Source of the DNA: Helianthus annuus
Taxonomy: Eukaryota; Streptophyta; Magnoliopsida; Asterales; Asteraceae
Assembly (NCBI RefSeq): GCF_002127325.2
Contig: NC_035436.2
Coordinates: forward strand, 123,488,271 to 123,552,270
DNA: 64,000 bases
Direction of reading: 5' to 3'
The notes beneath the pieces are model-generated. The model searched no databases, was not told the DNA's origin, and saw nothing but the letters and a program-made list of their open reading frames with translations. Below are positions 10,302 through 22,720 of the stretch, piece by piece. How positions within the stretch are numbered: position 1 is the stretch's first letter; each line of letters begins with the position of its first letter. A program made the position numbers and the translations under genes.

Positions 10302-10744
10302 TTTTGACAACTTTGAAGGGTTTTAAACCTTTGTTAATAAAATAACTCTAATCTTTTTGGCTTATCTCGTATTGTTATCCTTTTAATTTCCAATTGTTTT
10401 GATATATGTTTGTTTGAGTAAGAAAAGTTAAGCAAACTATGTTTAAGAAATTTAGGATATGATCCTGGATCAAATATCCTATAATCGAAAATTTTCAAAG
10501 TAGTTTATTTTAAGGATCATAGGTTCAGTTGTCAAGGTCTAAGGGTTATTCAAATGAATAATGAATGAAATTAAAAATAGTTAAGGATCATACCTGAGGA
10601 TCCAAGTTAGGATCCTAACCTTTAATCAGGATAACCATAAGTAAAACTTTAATGGAAGCTAAGGATTAAGGATCCTTAATTGTTTAACTTTGAAAACCTG
10701 AAAAATGGAATATAACTTGGGACTAAGCCAATATAAAAGATAAG

Positions 10745-10850
10745 TTAGTAACTGGGGACAAGCCCAAAGGATAACTAGGGACAAGCCCAAGGATAACTGG
10801 GGACAAGCCCAAAGGATAACTGGGGACAAGCCCAAGGATCGTATGTAAAC
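10745..10850. repeat. Short tandem repeat of about 22-25 bp
   Basis: Units of GGATAACTGGGGACAAGCCC, four to five in a row with more near 11075-11110. The matching block is at 60985-61100 in TAT4 and around 55420-55500 (inverted) in TAT5. Confidence 0.85.
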
Positions 10851-11349
10851 TGGAGTATGGCCCTCACTGGCGACTATCTAAACTTAGTGACATGAAAATG
10901 CCAAAACCTTAGCTAACGTGAAGACGTTAGAAACCTTAGGAACGGATGTATGGTACATCTACCATTATACGTAGGATCCTAGGTATAGCCAGTGCGATGA
11001 GGTTATCAACCCCTAAAGCGAGTACTGGTCCCAAAGACGTGAACTATACCAGGATCATCGTGCGCTACAGGCGAAAACTGGGGACAAGCCCAAGGATAAC
11101 TGCGGTTGAACCCAAGGATCTGAGATGCTTTTGAAGACTATCAATAACATGCTGAGGATACCTGGACTATCAGAACTCAAATTCTTGTGAGAGGAGGATG
11201 AAGGATACATGATCCTTATCCTTAAATAAGAAGATATGTAAATAAGAGTTTAAGCTTAGGACATTACCATAGTAAGGATCATTGATGCTTCAGGGATCCT
11301 TGAAGGATCCTATCCAATGTAAGGATCACTCATGCCAGAAGGATCCTGC

Positions 11350-12336
<987 letters not shown>

Positions 12337-12341
12337 CTTAA
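12337..12341. repeat. Target-site duplication CTTAA, left copy (TRG)
   Basis: Identical to 22716-22720; excision of TRG restores the TAT1 pol reading frame. Confidence 0.92.
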
Positions 12342-13212
12342 TGTCACACCCCGACCACGTAGAACATACAAAACGTGGCGGAAAAGTCGGGGAGTGTTGT
12401 AACAGAATCAATTGTTTCAAATCCATGGCAAATGAAGTTTCGTTTTATAAATCAAACATGAAAGTTTACATTGTCTAAACAAGAATCAAAGCGTACATAA
12501 CATAAATTAACTAGTTCTTGTCTCGTTTTAAGTCACTAAGGCACAAGTCCGCCTAAGTATGTCTTGATAAGTCCTATGCATCATCTCCTGAAAACACATG
12601 TGAAAATAGGTAAGTCAGCATAAAAATGCCTGTGAGATACATTGGTTTTGTGAAAACGGAATTCATGACTTATGTTTGAGAAAATGTTTAGTCATGAACC
12701 TCGTATTTTGCTTTGTCTTGTAAATCATTTGAAAAACGGTAAGATCAAATGATATGTATAAATAAGAAGACACTGTATGGTTAAACGGATAACCATGAAA
12801 AATGCATTTGTATAAGATAAGTCGTTTGTAAAGCAATGTCTCGTGAAAAGTGTGTTATTTGTATAAAATGTCATATGTCTCAAATTGAAATGATTCAAAT
12901 AACGCTACGATATGTTAATACCATACAAACACTTATATATAGGAAGTACCAGCGGCGTATCCACCATGCTTGTATCATATTACACACGCCTCGTTACTTA
13001 ATCACTTACTCAAACCAAACCATCAAAATGAAATGTTTAACAACGGTAGAAATGTTTATGTATAGTCAAATGTCTATTGTCAAATGTAAATCATGTCAAC
13101 GGATACAACTGGTTCACACGGTTCAATGGTTATAAACGGTTCATATAATCAAGCGGGTTTAGACGGTTCACATAGTCAAATAGTCACAACGGTACAAAAG
13201 GTAGCAAAATGT

Positions 13213-13600
13213 GTTCATATGCTGGATGAGCATATGCAACAGAAATGCAATGTGAAACAATGTACTACGTATGCACACAATGGGCGTACGTAGCATGAAA
13301 TGTATTGTAGAGTACAACGGTTCAAAATGTTGTATAATGCGTTCATATGCTGGATGAGCATATGCAACAGAAATGCAATGTGAAACAATGTACTACGTAT
13401 GCACACAATGGGCGTACGTAGCATGAAATGTATTGTAGAGTACAACGGTTCAAAATGTAGTATAATGTGTTCATATGCTGGATGAGCATATGCAACAGAA
13501 ATGAAATGTGAAACAATGTACTACGTATGCACATAATGGGCGTACGCAGCATGAAATGTGATGTAAAGCAATGTACTAAGTACGCACACAATGGGCATAC
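13213..13600. repeat. 128-bp tandem repeat in the TRG 3' LTR, about three units
   Basis: Units start at 13213, 13341 and 13469. Each begins with the perfect inverted repeat CATATGCT / AGCATATG and contains ACGTA-rich sequence. The same array is at 20206-20592 in the other LTR. Confidence 0.88.
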
Positions 13601-14630
13601 ATAGCATAAACACAATGAAATCATGTACTATATATGTACTATCGAACATAGCAAGTATATGATGGGAAAACAGGAAAGCATGAAAGTAACAGATAGGCAC
13701 ATGTGTTTCACCCCAAAACAGTTTGGAAAACAGTAAAAGAGTGGTTCAATGTACTCACCTGAGATTGCTTTGAATTCCTTGTATAATAACCAGATAATGC
13801 TAGAGGTCACGGGATATCAAACGGCACCTAATAGGTAGCTATATTAATATACCGGACCAAAATCGGAGGGTCGGATAGTATGCGGGTTCGTAAACCAAAC
13901 GAGTATGGAGACTCGTGTAATATGGTTTAACAAAGCCTACATACTAAAATGAAACCTATCCTAAGTGCTTACGCCCCATCATGACCCGTTTAGGTAGCTT
14001 AGGCTACCCTAACGCGTCGTTCGCGTAGAACGCGTCTGGAACGCCTAACATCGTGACCACAAGGTATAACCTCGGAAGGTTATAGCTATGGTCACCTAAT
14101 GTGTTTGGTCGGATCCTAAAGATCGACCAAATGGGTCGGGTTCGAAAGTATAAGCGATGGTTTAGATCGCTTACCTTACGACCCTGTATAAGCACTAAAC
14201 TAAAAGTGACGAGCTAAGCATGTTAGAACATGCTTAACTAAGTTTAGAAAACAGGTTTGACATCAAAACAAACGACTTTGATGCTCACGAGTAGTTTGGT
14301 TAAAAAATATGCAAGAATGCACATTTTGGCCGAAACTACGACCCGTCACTGAGCCTAGTTAACGTGGTGATCAGTAGGTATAGTCACTACGGACTATAAC
14401 CATCGTGATCACGCTCACGTTATGAAGTTCCATGAACTTCGCATCGACCATAAGCTGGTCAATGCAGAAAGTCAACAAAATGTTGACTTTCGGACTCGAA
14501 AAGCGATAAAAGAGCGAAAGAAGACTTACGGAAGGTCCCCGAGTGCTAATCTAGATCAAATAGCTCAGGTATGAAACAATGGTTCCAACTTAGAGCTTTA
14601 GATCTGATTCTTGTGGGTTTTTACACAAAA

Positions 14631-14648
14631 GGGGGGGGGGTATTTATA
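14631..14648 (-). promoter_or_regulatory. TATA box with adjoining C10 tract, TRG 3' LTR
   Basis: On the minus strand TATAAATA followed by ten C. The partner LTR has nine (21624-21640). Confidence 0.7.
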
Positions 14649-15723
14649 GGAAAAGTGGAACCGTTAGGATCGTTTATTGAATATCGTGACGCGATCTCGA
14701 GCGTACACTTGTCAAATTCTTGTGGTAAGTCAGAAATTGCCCCTTGGCTCTTGATTGGGTGAAAGGGCATTGCCTCTTGATCGAACGAAAGGCCAACTGC
14801 ATTAAATAGATACATTGAATCTGTCTGACAGTCTCACGCGCCCCGCGTAAGGATTTGGTAAATCCTTACGCGCCCCGCCTAAGGTTCCCAGATCAGAATT
14901 TACAATTTTGGTCCCTGCACTTCAGAAACACGTATTTTGGCCCATTTTTGGCACGTTTAAGCCCGTTAACCTCATTTCAAGGCTCTAAGATGAAGTTAAA
15001 GTGTAGGGGACATGAAATATGCTAAAAAATATTCTGGATGTCGGTTCGTTTGGCCGTACGATTGCGATGTTGGCTTAATTACGACGGAATGCGCATAAGC
15101 GCGAAAGACGATCCAAATGACGCGACGAATGGATTTTTCTCATGCCCAACACTAAGGCATAATATTATAATGCTTACATAAATTTTTGGATGTCCGGATG
15201 TATACAGAACGTAAGTTATGCGCGAAAGTGCAAACTTGTGCACTTTTTGACACTTTTAGTCCCTGAATGATCCAAAAGTTTGTTTTAGCATACCAAACAC
15301 CTCAAAGCCTATTTCTAAGCTATGTAAAGGATATTTAGGGTATGTTTAACTTACGGACATGTTCCGGAATGTTCGTTACAGTTCAAATTGGCATACTTTC
15401 GCAGTTTGTAAAGTTTAGTCCCTGTAAGCGAATTAACTTGTTTTTGCTATACCAAAGCCTTCAAAACTTATTTCTAAGTTATGTAAAGGTTATTTAAGGT
15501 ATGTTGAGTATATGTTGATGTTCCGGAGTATTTGTCGCATTAAACTAAGTACGTTTACGCACCAGTTTGCGTATAATGCTCTAGAAAGCAATGTAGAGTT
15601 TGAAATTGAACAATAATTGATATGTGCAAAACATACACATATTTATACAAGATCCCAAGTATGAAATACAATATTTCATTGGTTTGGTATTTGTTTGATG
15701 GTCGCGGTGACACAGGTGTCACA

Positions 15724-15735
15724 GTCTCCCCTACT
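15724..15735 (-). other. TRG polypurine tract
   Basis: Minus-strand AGTAGGGGAGAC abutting the 3' LTR, identical to the core of the TK1 and TK2 tracts. Confidence 0.82.
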
Positions 15736-15839
15736 TTAGGAAATTTCGTCCCGAAATTTATTCGTAGGAGTCTATTTGTGAATTTGCCAAATAACCACCA
15801 ATGATATGTAAGGCAATATCTTGTCATTTCCTTAACGGT

Positions 15840-16540
15840 CATTCTTCCGAAACGAAAATGAACAGACGGGTCATTTTCAATGGTTGCTTCATCAGAATTG
15901 GAAATGAAGGATTACATAACGGATATTCATTTCCTCAACGGATAATCTTCAGAAACGAAAATGAACAAACGGGGCCATCTTCAACGGTTGCTTCCTCAGA
16001 GTTGGAAATGAAGTATCACACAACGGATATTCATTTCCTCAACGGATAATCTTCAGAAACGAAAATGAACTAACGGAGTCATCTTCAACGGTTGCTTCCT
16101 CAGAGTTGGAAATGAAGGATTACACAACGGATATTCATTTCCTCAACGGATAAATCTTCAGAAACGAAAATGAGCTAATGGAGTCATCTTCAACGGTTGC
16201 TTCCTCAGAGTTGGAAATGAAGGATTACACAACGGATATTCATTTCCTCAACGGATAATCTTCAGAAACGAAAATGAACAAACGGGGTCATCTTCAACGG
16301 GTATTCTTCAAATTTGGAAATGAAGGATAAACGGATATTCATTTCCTCAACGGATAAATCTTCAGAACGAAAATGAACAAACGGAGTCATTTTCCTCGAC
16401 GGGTATTCTTTAGATTTGGAAATGAAGGATAAACGGATATTCATTTCCTCAACGGATATTCTTCAGAAGTGAAAAATGAATAGCTAGTTCATTTTTCCTC
16501 AACGGATGCTTCATCAGAATTGGAAATGAATAGGGTTAAC
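15840..16540. repeat. TRG internal minisatellite, about 104-bp units, six to seven copies
   Basis: Unit starts measured at 15851, 15954, 16058, 16163, 16267 and 16366, spacing 99-105 bp. Each unit has several AACGG words and AACGAAAATGAAC. It lies just inside the polypurine tract, in the place where pol would end in a full element. Confidence 0.9.
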
Positions 16541-17592
16541 TCTAGACACATGACAGAACTTGCTGTGATTTCTGTGCACTAAATTCCATAATTATGTATG
16601 CATCCATAATTACGTAATCCCTTGCACAGTCCGCACAGTTTGTTTTGTAATGTTTTGGGGAAGGATATCAAACTTGTGACAAGGGTGACTAGACTTCCAT
16701 CGGTTCCTTTTAATTAGATCGACAGGGGATCCTCTTGGTTAGGCCACCAAGGAGTCCTTTCAGCTATATCATCACATTATATCCCTAACCAGATTTTTGG
16801 ATGAATCTGTTTAGCTAGACCACTCAAGGGGTCTAATTATGAAGTAGTATTTTATAATCCGAGGGACTTAACTATAACATAGAAGTCCATTGAGGATTTT
16901 TAAGTAATACCTTTGGGCATCCTACTATGAATCTCTTGTACACGGATATGTAAGATTCTACGAAGATTTGGATAACATAATTTGGATCACACAACAATAC
17001 ATAAGGAAACACATAAGCACATAGTCACATAATTGTTTAACTTGATCATAATTTGTTATTAACTTGTTATCGATTGAATACGGATATGGAAACCTGTCGA
17101 CGGATCTCAATGTTCACTGGAATCTATCTGAGAAGATAGAAAGATCTCCCAAAATTCAATTTTTGATTACAAGGAATCGCCACATTCGAATGAAGGTATA
17201 CAACAATTAAAGACTTACAGGAAATTCCTAGGTACCCTATTAAGGATTTATAGTGGTACCTTGGGTATTCGTCTTGTGTTGTAACCTGCGCCTTGTACTT
17301 CGTTTCCTTAGAATAAACGGGTACTTAGGAATTCCGTGGAAGACGCAAGCGATTATAGAATGGGAGAATTTTGGGGGTAGTTTGTTCTTCAAGGAATACG
17401 GTTCCTTGATTCTCGGTATTGCAAGGGATATGTCGTTTATACATGCAACCATAGAAATACATTGCAATGTAAATGAAAGATTTATTTATAAACAACGATA
17501 TCAACTGTTCCTTGGATCTTGACAACAAAAGAAACTTAATACATAAGACATGATTATTTCTAAACGATGTTGTCTTCTAGTCAGTCGGGTGA
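16541..17592. other. TRG internal spacer without recognised gene
   Basis: No long ORF on either strand and no match that I recognise to pol or to a host gene. It separates the minisatellite from the end of gag. Confidence 0.7.
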
Positions 17593-18699
17593 TCATCCTT
17601 GTGTTGGATTTGCATTAGCAAGCTTTGGGCAATTTCTTCGGAAATGACCCATCTCGCCACAGTTGAAACAAGAACCTGGTAGGAAACGACCTTGAGCGGG
17701 ATTGTTGCCAGCTTGGTTTGGTGCAGCTGCAGCTGGGCAGATTCTTGTTGTATGGCCTATGAGTCCACAAGTTTGGCATTTGCGGCACTGTACATTGGCG
17801 TGATGATGGAGGCTACATTGGTTGCACAAGGGTGCAGTTCCATTGTATGGTTTTCTAACAGGGGGTTGAGCTGGTTGGTTGGGGATGGCTTGACCATTGT
17901 GAGCGACCACGGCGAAGTTCTGAGAAGCCTTTCGCTTCCTTGACTTCTTAGGAGATTCAGTCTGTTCATCCATGGTCTTTGATTCCTCGATTGGGTTCGA
18001 TTCCCCGGCTGATTTCTTGTCACCTTTTCGAAAAAGTTTATGCTTTCTGATCTGCGATTCAGTCAAGGTTGCAGATAGCTCAATGGCCTGACGGAGTGTG
18101 GTAGGGTTGCTACCAGTGACAATGTCTTGTACCGAGTCAGGCAGGCCGTCGATGTACCTTTCGATAGCCTTGTCGAGTGGGGCGACCATAGTCGGGCAAA
18201 GTAGACTCAACTCCTCAAACCTATCAGTATATGCCCTGTGTTCGCCACTATCTTGTTTCAAATCATCAAACTCCTTCTCCAACGCTCGTTGTTCATGACG
18301 AGGACAAAACTCTCTCATCATAAGTGCTCTCAGTTCAGCCCATGTTTGTGCTAGAGCAACATCTGCACCACGGTCTCTCATTACCCCGTTCCACCATGTA
18401 AGAGCCCTCTTCTGAAACACACTCGAAGAAAACTCGACCTTGCGATTTTCCGGACACTGCACGTGGCAAAAGGTATTCTCGATGCTCTCGAACCATTGGA
18501 GAAGCCCAGTTGCTCCCTCGGAACCACTAAACTTGAGTGGTTTAGCCGAGTTAAAGTTCTTGAAATTGCATGTACCATTGTTGTTGTTGTTGGCTTGGTT
18601 CCATTGAGCAAAGAGATTTGGGAATTGAGCAGCCATCTGCTGCGCAATAATTTCTGCCAGCTCGGCAGTTGCTATCTGGTGTTCGCGTCGAGGAGGCAT
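17593..18699 (-). CDS. gag: TRG gag protein (nucleocapsid/capsid), intact
   Basis: An ORF of 368 residues starting MPPRREHQ. It aligns with the gag part of TK2 along its whole length: N-terminal asparagine-rich linker, capsid-like retrotransposon gag domain (about residues 55-235), a basic linker, and two CCHC zinc knuckles (CQTCGLIGHTTRIC and CFNCGEMGHFRRNC). The stop follows shortly after the second knuckle, where TK2 continues into protease. Gag packages RNA into virus-like particles in the cytoplasm. Absence of stops, despite loss of all enzymes, suggests that gag function was kept while the element was still moving. A pyrimidine run and TTTTAG precede A-ATG, as in TK1 and TK2. Confidence 0.93.
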   Translation of the reverse strand: MPPRREHQIATAELAEIIAQQMAAQFPNLFAQWNQANNNNNGTCNFKNFNSAKPLKFSGSEGATGLLQWFESIENTFCHVQCPENRKVEFSSSVFQKRALTWWNGVMRDRGADVALAQTWAELRALMMREFCPRHEQRALEKEFDDLKQDSGEHRAYTDRFEELSLLCPTMVAPLDKAIERYIDGLPDSVQDIVTGSNPTTLRQAIELSATLTESQIRKHKLFRKGDKKSAGESNPIEESKTMDEQTESPKKSRKRKASQNFAVVAHNGQAIPNQPAQPPVRKPYNGTAPLCNQCSLHHHANVQCRKCQTCGLIGHTTRICPAAAAPNQAGNNPAQGRFLPGSCFNCGEMGHFRRNCPKLANANPTQG

Positions 18700-19309
18700 T
18701 CTAAAAGAGGAAAAACATGAAAGGAAACAAATAAAATGGTATTGGGTAAGAATAGGATGTTACAATCACCGACCATAATCACGGTTGATGGTTATTTGTT
18801 CGAATCATGAAGCAAACAAACAACACCAAGGCTGAATCAAAGCAAATAGATCCTCATAGTGTATCGCGAAGACATGCTCACCTATAAGTGGACACTCACC
18901 CCAAGAGTTCCCAGGTAAGAGTGACTGGTTCGATTATGTGGATTTGTACGAACACTCTAACCTTAGACAGAAAACCCAGGGTACAGGCATTCACTCTTCC
19001 AGTTCGCACGTGTTCACACTATTTAGGACCCAAAACTTTGACGGGAGTTTTGAAAATTCAAAGGGGTTCAAAACCTTATAACAAAGGGTTCAAAACCTTA
19101 CAATAGAGGGTTCAAAACCTAGTAATCAATCATCCTAGAACAGATGATTAGCTTTCAAGGCGGTTTTGAAATTTATGTTCTTGTTGTGGTCGTCGCCTAA
19201 GGGTAGGTGATGGTATTGTTTTGTGACTAAACGTAAGTAAACTCGCGTTAGGTTCCTAGGAAGGTTATAGACTAGGTCAAAGCATTACTAATAACCTAAT
19301 TCCCTATAA
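18700..19309 (-). other. TRG leader between primer site and gag
   Basis: Homologous to the leaders of TK1 and TK2; non-coding. Includes the repeated GGTTCAAAACC words near 19055-19120. Confidence 0.75.
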
Positions 19310-19327
19310 CCATTGGCTCTGATACCA
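19310..19327 (-). other. TRG primer binding site, initiator-Met tRNA type
   Basis: Minus strand TGGTATCAGAGCCAATGG, complementary at its start to the 3' end of plant initiator tRNA-Met; a few bases from the 5' LTR. Confidence 0.85.
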
Positions 19328-19334
19328 TCTTTTC

Positions 19335-22300
19335 TGTCACACCCCGACCACGTAGAACATACAAAACGTGGCGGAAACGTCGGGGAGTGTTGTAACAGAA
19401 TCAATTGTTTCAAATCCATGGCAAATGAAGTTTCGTTTTATAAATCAAACATGAAAGTTTACATTGTCTAAACAAGAATCAAAGCGTACATAACATAAAT
19501 TAACTAGTTCTTGTCTCGTTTTAAGTCACTAAGGCACAAGTCCGCCTAAGTATGTCTTGATAAGTCCTATGCATCATCTCCTGAAAACACATGTGAAAAT
19601 AGGTACGTCAGCATAAAAATGCCTGTGAGATACATTGGTTTTGTGAAAACGGAATTCATGACTTATGTTTGAGAAAATGTTTAGTCATGAACCTCGTATT
19701 TTGCTTTGTCTTGTAAATCATTTGAAAAACGGTAAGATCAAATGATATGTATAAATAAGAAGACACTGTATGGTTAAACGGATAACCATGAAAAATGCAT
19801 TTGTATAAGATAAGTCGTTTGTAAAGCAATGTCTCGTGAAAAGTGTGTTATTTGTATAAAATGTCATATGTCTCAAATTGAAATGATTCAAATAACGCTA
19901 CGATATGTTAATACCATACAAACACTTATATATAGGAAGTACCAGCGGCGTATCCACCATGCTTGTATCATATTACACACGCCTCGTTACTTAATCACTT
20001 ACTCAAACCAAACCATCAAAATGAAATGTTTAACAACGGTAGAAATGTTTATGTATAGTCAAATGTCTATTGTCAAATGTAAATCATGTCAACGGATACA
20101 ACTGGTTCACACGGTTCAATGGTTATAAACGGTTCATATAATCAAACGGGTTTAGACGGTTCACATAGTCAAATAGTCACAACGGTACAAAAGGTAGCAA
20201 AATGTGTTCATATGCTGGATGAGCATATGCAACAGAAATGCAATGTGAAACAATGTACTACGTTTGCACACAATGGGCGTACGTAGCATGAAATGTATTG
20301 TAGAGTACAACGGTTCAAAATGTTGTATAATGCGTTCATATGCTGGATGAGCATATGCAACAGAAATGCAATGTGAAACAATGTACTACGTGTGCACACA
20401 ATGGGCGTACGTAGCATGAAATGTATTGTAGAGTACAACGGTTCAAAATGTAGTATAATGTGTTCATATGCTGGATGAGCATATGCAACAGAAATGAAAT
20501 GTGAAACAATGTACTACGTATGCACATAATGGGCGTACGCAGCATGAAATGTGATGTAAAGCAATGTACTAAGTACGCACACAATGGGCATACATAGCAT
20601 AAACACAATGAAATCATGTACTATATATGTACTATCGAACATAGCAAGTATATGATGGGAAAACAGGAAAGCATGAAAGTAACAGATAGGCACATGTGTT
20701 TCACCCCAAAACAGTTTGGAAAACAGTAAAAGAGTGGTTCAATGTACTCACCTGAGATTGCTTTGAATTCCTTGTATAATAACCAGATAATGCTAGAGGT
20801 CACGGGATATCAAACGGCACCTAATAGGTAGCTATATTAATATACCGGACCAAAATCGGAGGGTCAGATAGTATGCGGGTTCGTAAACCAAACGAGTATG
20901 GAGACTCGTGTAATATGGTTTAACAAAGCCTACATACTAAAATGAAACCTATCCTAAGTGCTTACGCCCCATCATGACCCGTTTAGGTAGCTTAGGCTAC
21001 CCTAACGCGTCGTTCGCGTAGAACGCGTCTGGAACGCCTAACATCGTGACCACAAGGTATAACCTCGGAAGGTTATAGCTATGGTCACCTAATGTGTTTG
21101 GTCGGATCCTAAAGATCGACCAAATGGGTCGGGTTCGAAAGTATAAGCGATGGTTTAGATCGCTTACCTTACGACCCTGTATAAGCACTAAACTAAAAGT
21201 GACGAGCTAAGCATGTTAGAACATGCTTAACTAAGTTTAGAAAACAGGTTTGACATCAAAACAAACGACTTTGATGCTCACGAGTAGTTTGGTTACAAAA
21301 TATGCAAGAATGCACATTTTGGCCGAAACTACGACCCGTCACTGAGCCTAGTTAACGTGGTGATCAGTAGGTGTAGTCACTACGGACTATAACCATCGTG
21401 ATCACGCTCACGTTATGAAGTTCCATGAACTTCGCATCGACCATAAGCTGGTCAATGCAGAAAGTCAACAAAATGTTGACTTTCGGACTCGAAAAGCGAT
21501 AAAAGAGCGAAAGAAGACTTACGGAAAGTCCCCGAGTGCTAATCTAGATCAAATAGCTCAGGTATGAAACAATGGTTCCAACTTAGAGCTTTAGATCTGA
21601 TTCTTGTGGGTTTTTACACAAAAGGGGGGGGGTATTTATAGGAAAAGTGGAACCGTTAGGATCGTTTATCGAATATCGTGCCGCGATCTCGAGCGTACAC
21701 TTGTCAAATTCTTGTGGTAAGTCAGAAATTGCCCCTTGGCTCTTGATTGGGTGAAAGGGCATTGCCTCTTGATCGAACGAAAGGCCAACTGCATTAAATA
21801 GATACATTGAATCTGTCTGACAGTCTCACGCGCCCCGCGTAAGGATTTGGTAAATCCTTACGCGCCCCGCCTAAGGTTCCCAGATCAGAATTTACAATTT
21901 TGGTCCCTGCACTTCAGAAACACGTATTTTGGCCCATTTTTGGCACGTTTAAGCCCGTTAACCTCATTTCAAGGCTCTAAGATGAAGTTAAAGTGTAGGG
22001 GACATGAAATATGCTCAAAAATATTCTGGATGTCGGTTCGTTTGGCCGTACGATTGCGATGTTCGCTTAATTACGACGGAATGCGCATAAGCGCGAAAGA
22101 CGATCCAAATGACGCGACGAATGGATTTTTCTCATGCCCAACACTAAGGCATAATATTATAATGCTTACATAAATTTTTGGATGTCCGGATGTATTCAGA
22201 ACGTAAGTTATGCGCGAAAGTGCAAACTTGTGCACTTTTTGACACTTTTAGTCCCTGAATGATCCAAAAGTTTGTTTTAGCATACCAAACACCTCAAAGC

Positions 22301-22715
22301 CTATTTCTAAGCTATGTAAAGGATATTTAGGGTATGTTTAACTTACGGACATGTTCCGGAATGTTCGTTACAGTTCAAATTGGCATACTTTCGCAGTTTG
22401 TCAAGTTTAGTCCCTGTAAGCGAATTAACTTGTTTTTGCTATACCAAAGCCTTCAAAACTTATTTCTAAGTTATGTAAAGGTTATTTAAGGTATGTTGAG
22501 TATATGTTGATGTTCCGGAGTATTTGTCGCATTAAACTAAGTACGTTTACGCACCAGTTTGCGTATAATGCTCTAGAAAGCAATGTAGAGTTTGAAATTG
22601 AACAATAATTGATATGTGCAAAACATACACATATTTATACAAGATCCCAAGTATGAAATACAATATTTCATTGGTTTGGTATTTGTTTGATGGTCGCGGT
22701 GACACAGGTGTCACA
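19335..22715 (-). repeat. TRG 5' LTR
   Basis: Partner of 12342-15723, with about 16 differences by eye. The tandem array is at 20206-20592; TATA and C9 at 21624-21640 on the minus strand. It ends next to CTTAA (22716-22720). Confidence 0.94.
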
Positions 22716-22720
22716 CTTAA
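22716..22720. repeat. Target-site duplication CTTAA, right copy (TRG)
   Basis: See the left copy at 12337-12341. Confidence 0.92.

Larger units (their letters stand above)
9990..11346. other. TAT1 non-coding region between antisense gene and integrase end
   Basis: No convincing ORF. It holds a conserved hairpin (10248-10301), tandem repeats, and very many GGATC/GATCC words. Related sequence is at 54910-56239 (TAT5) and 60198-61605 (TAT4). A small inverted repeat, ATGGTA / TACCAT around 10947-10965, is also shared by the three copies. Confidence 0.8.
12342..15723 (-). repeat. TRG 3' LTR
   Basis: Runs from TGTCACACCCCG to GGTGTCACA in plus-strand view. It contains a 128-bp tandem repeat, the GTGAGT and GTAAGT donor-like sites, the leader hairpins, and on the minus strand TATAAATA followed by C10 (14631-14648). 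Open frames inside are repeat-derived. Confidence 0.94.
12342..22715 (-). mobile_element. TRG: non-autonomous Tekay-derived LTR element with gag only (TR-GAG type)
   Basis: Complete element of 10,374 bp with LTRs of 3,382 and 3,381 bp, duplication CTTAA, Met-type primer site and polypurine tract. The 3.6-kb interior has a full gag ORF and no protease, RT, RNase H or integrase. Instead it has a 104-bp minisatellite and about 1 kb of unrecognised sequence. LTR termini, primer site, polypurine tract and gag are homologous to TK1/TK2, so the enzymes were probably supplied in trans by Tekay relatives. About 16 differences were seen between its LTRs (roughly 0.5 percent). Confidence 0.93.

Noticed and set aside
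10946..11134. Small ORF conserved in opposite places at 55103-55312 and 61202-61417
   Set aside because: The peptide starts alike (MYGTSTIIRRI) but diverges with frame breaks; similarity follows from nucleotide homology of the spacer including a small inverted repeat.
13213..13600. Regularly spaced repeats resembling a CRISPR array
   Set aside because: Direct contiguous tandem units without unique spacers, duplicated in both LTRs of a plant retrotransposon.
15801..16444. ORFs on both strands in the TRG interior
   Set aside because: Produced by the 104-bp minisatellite and interrupted wherever unit length changes.
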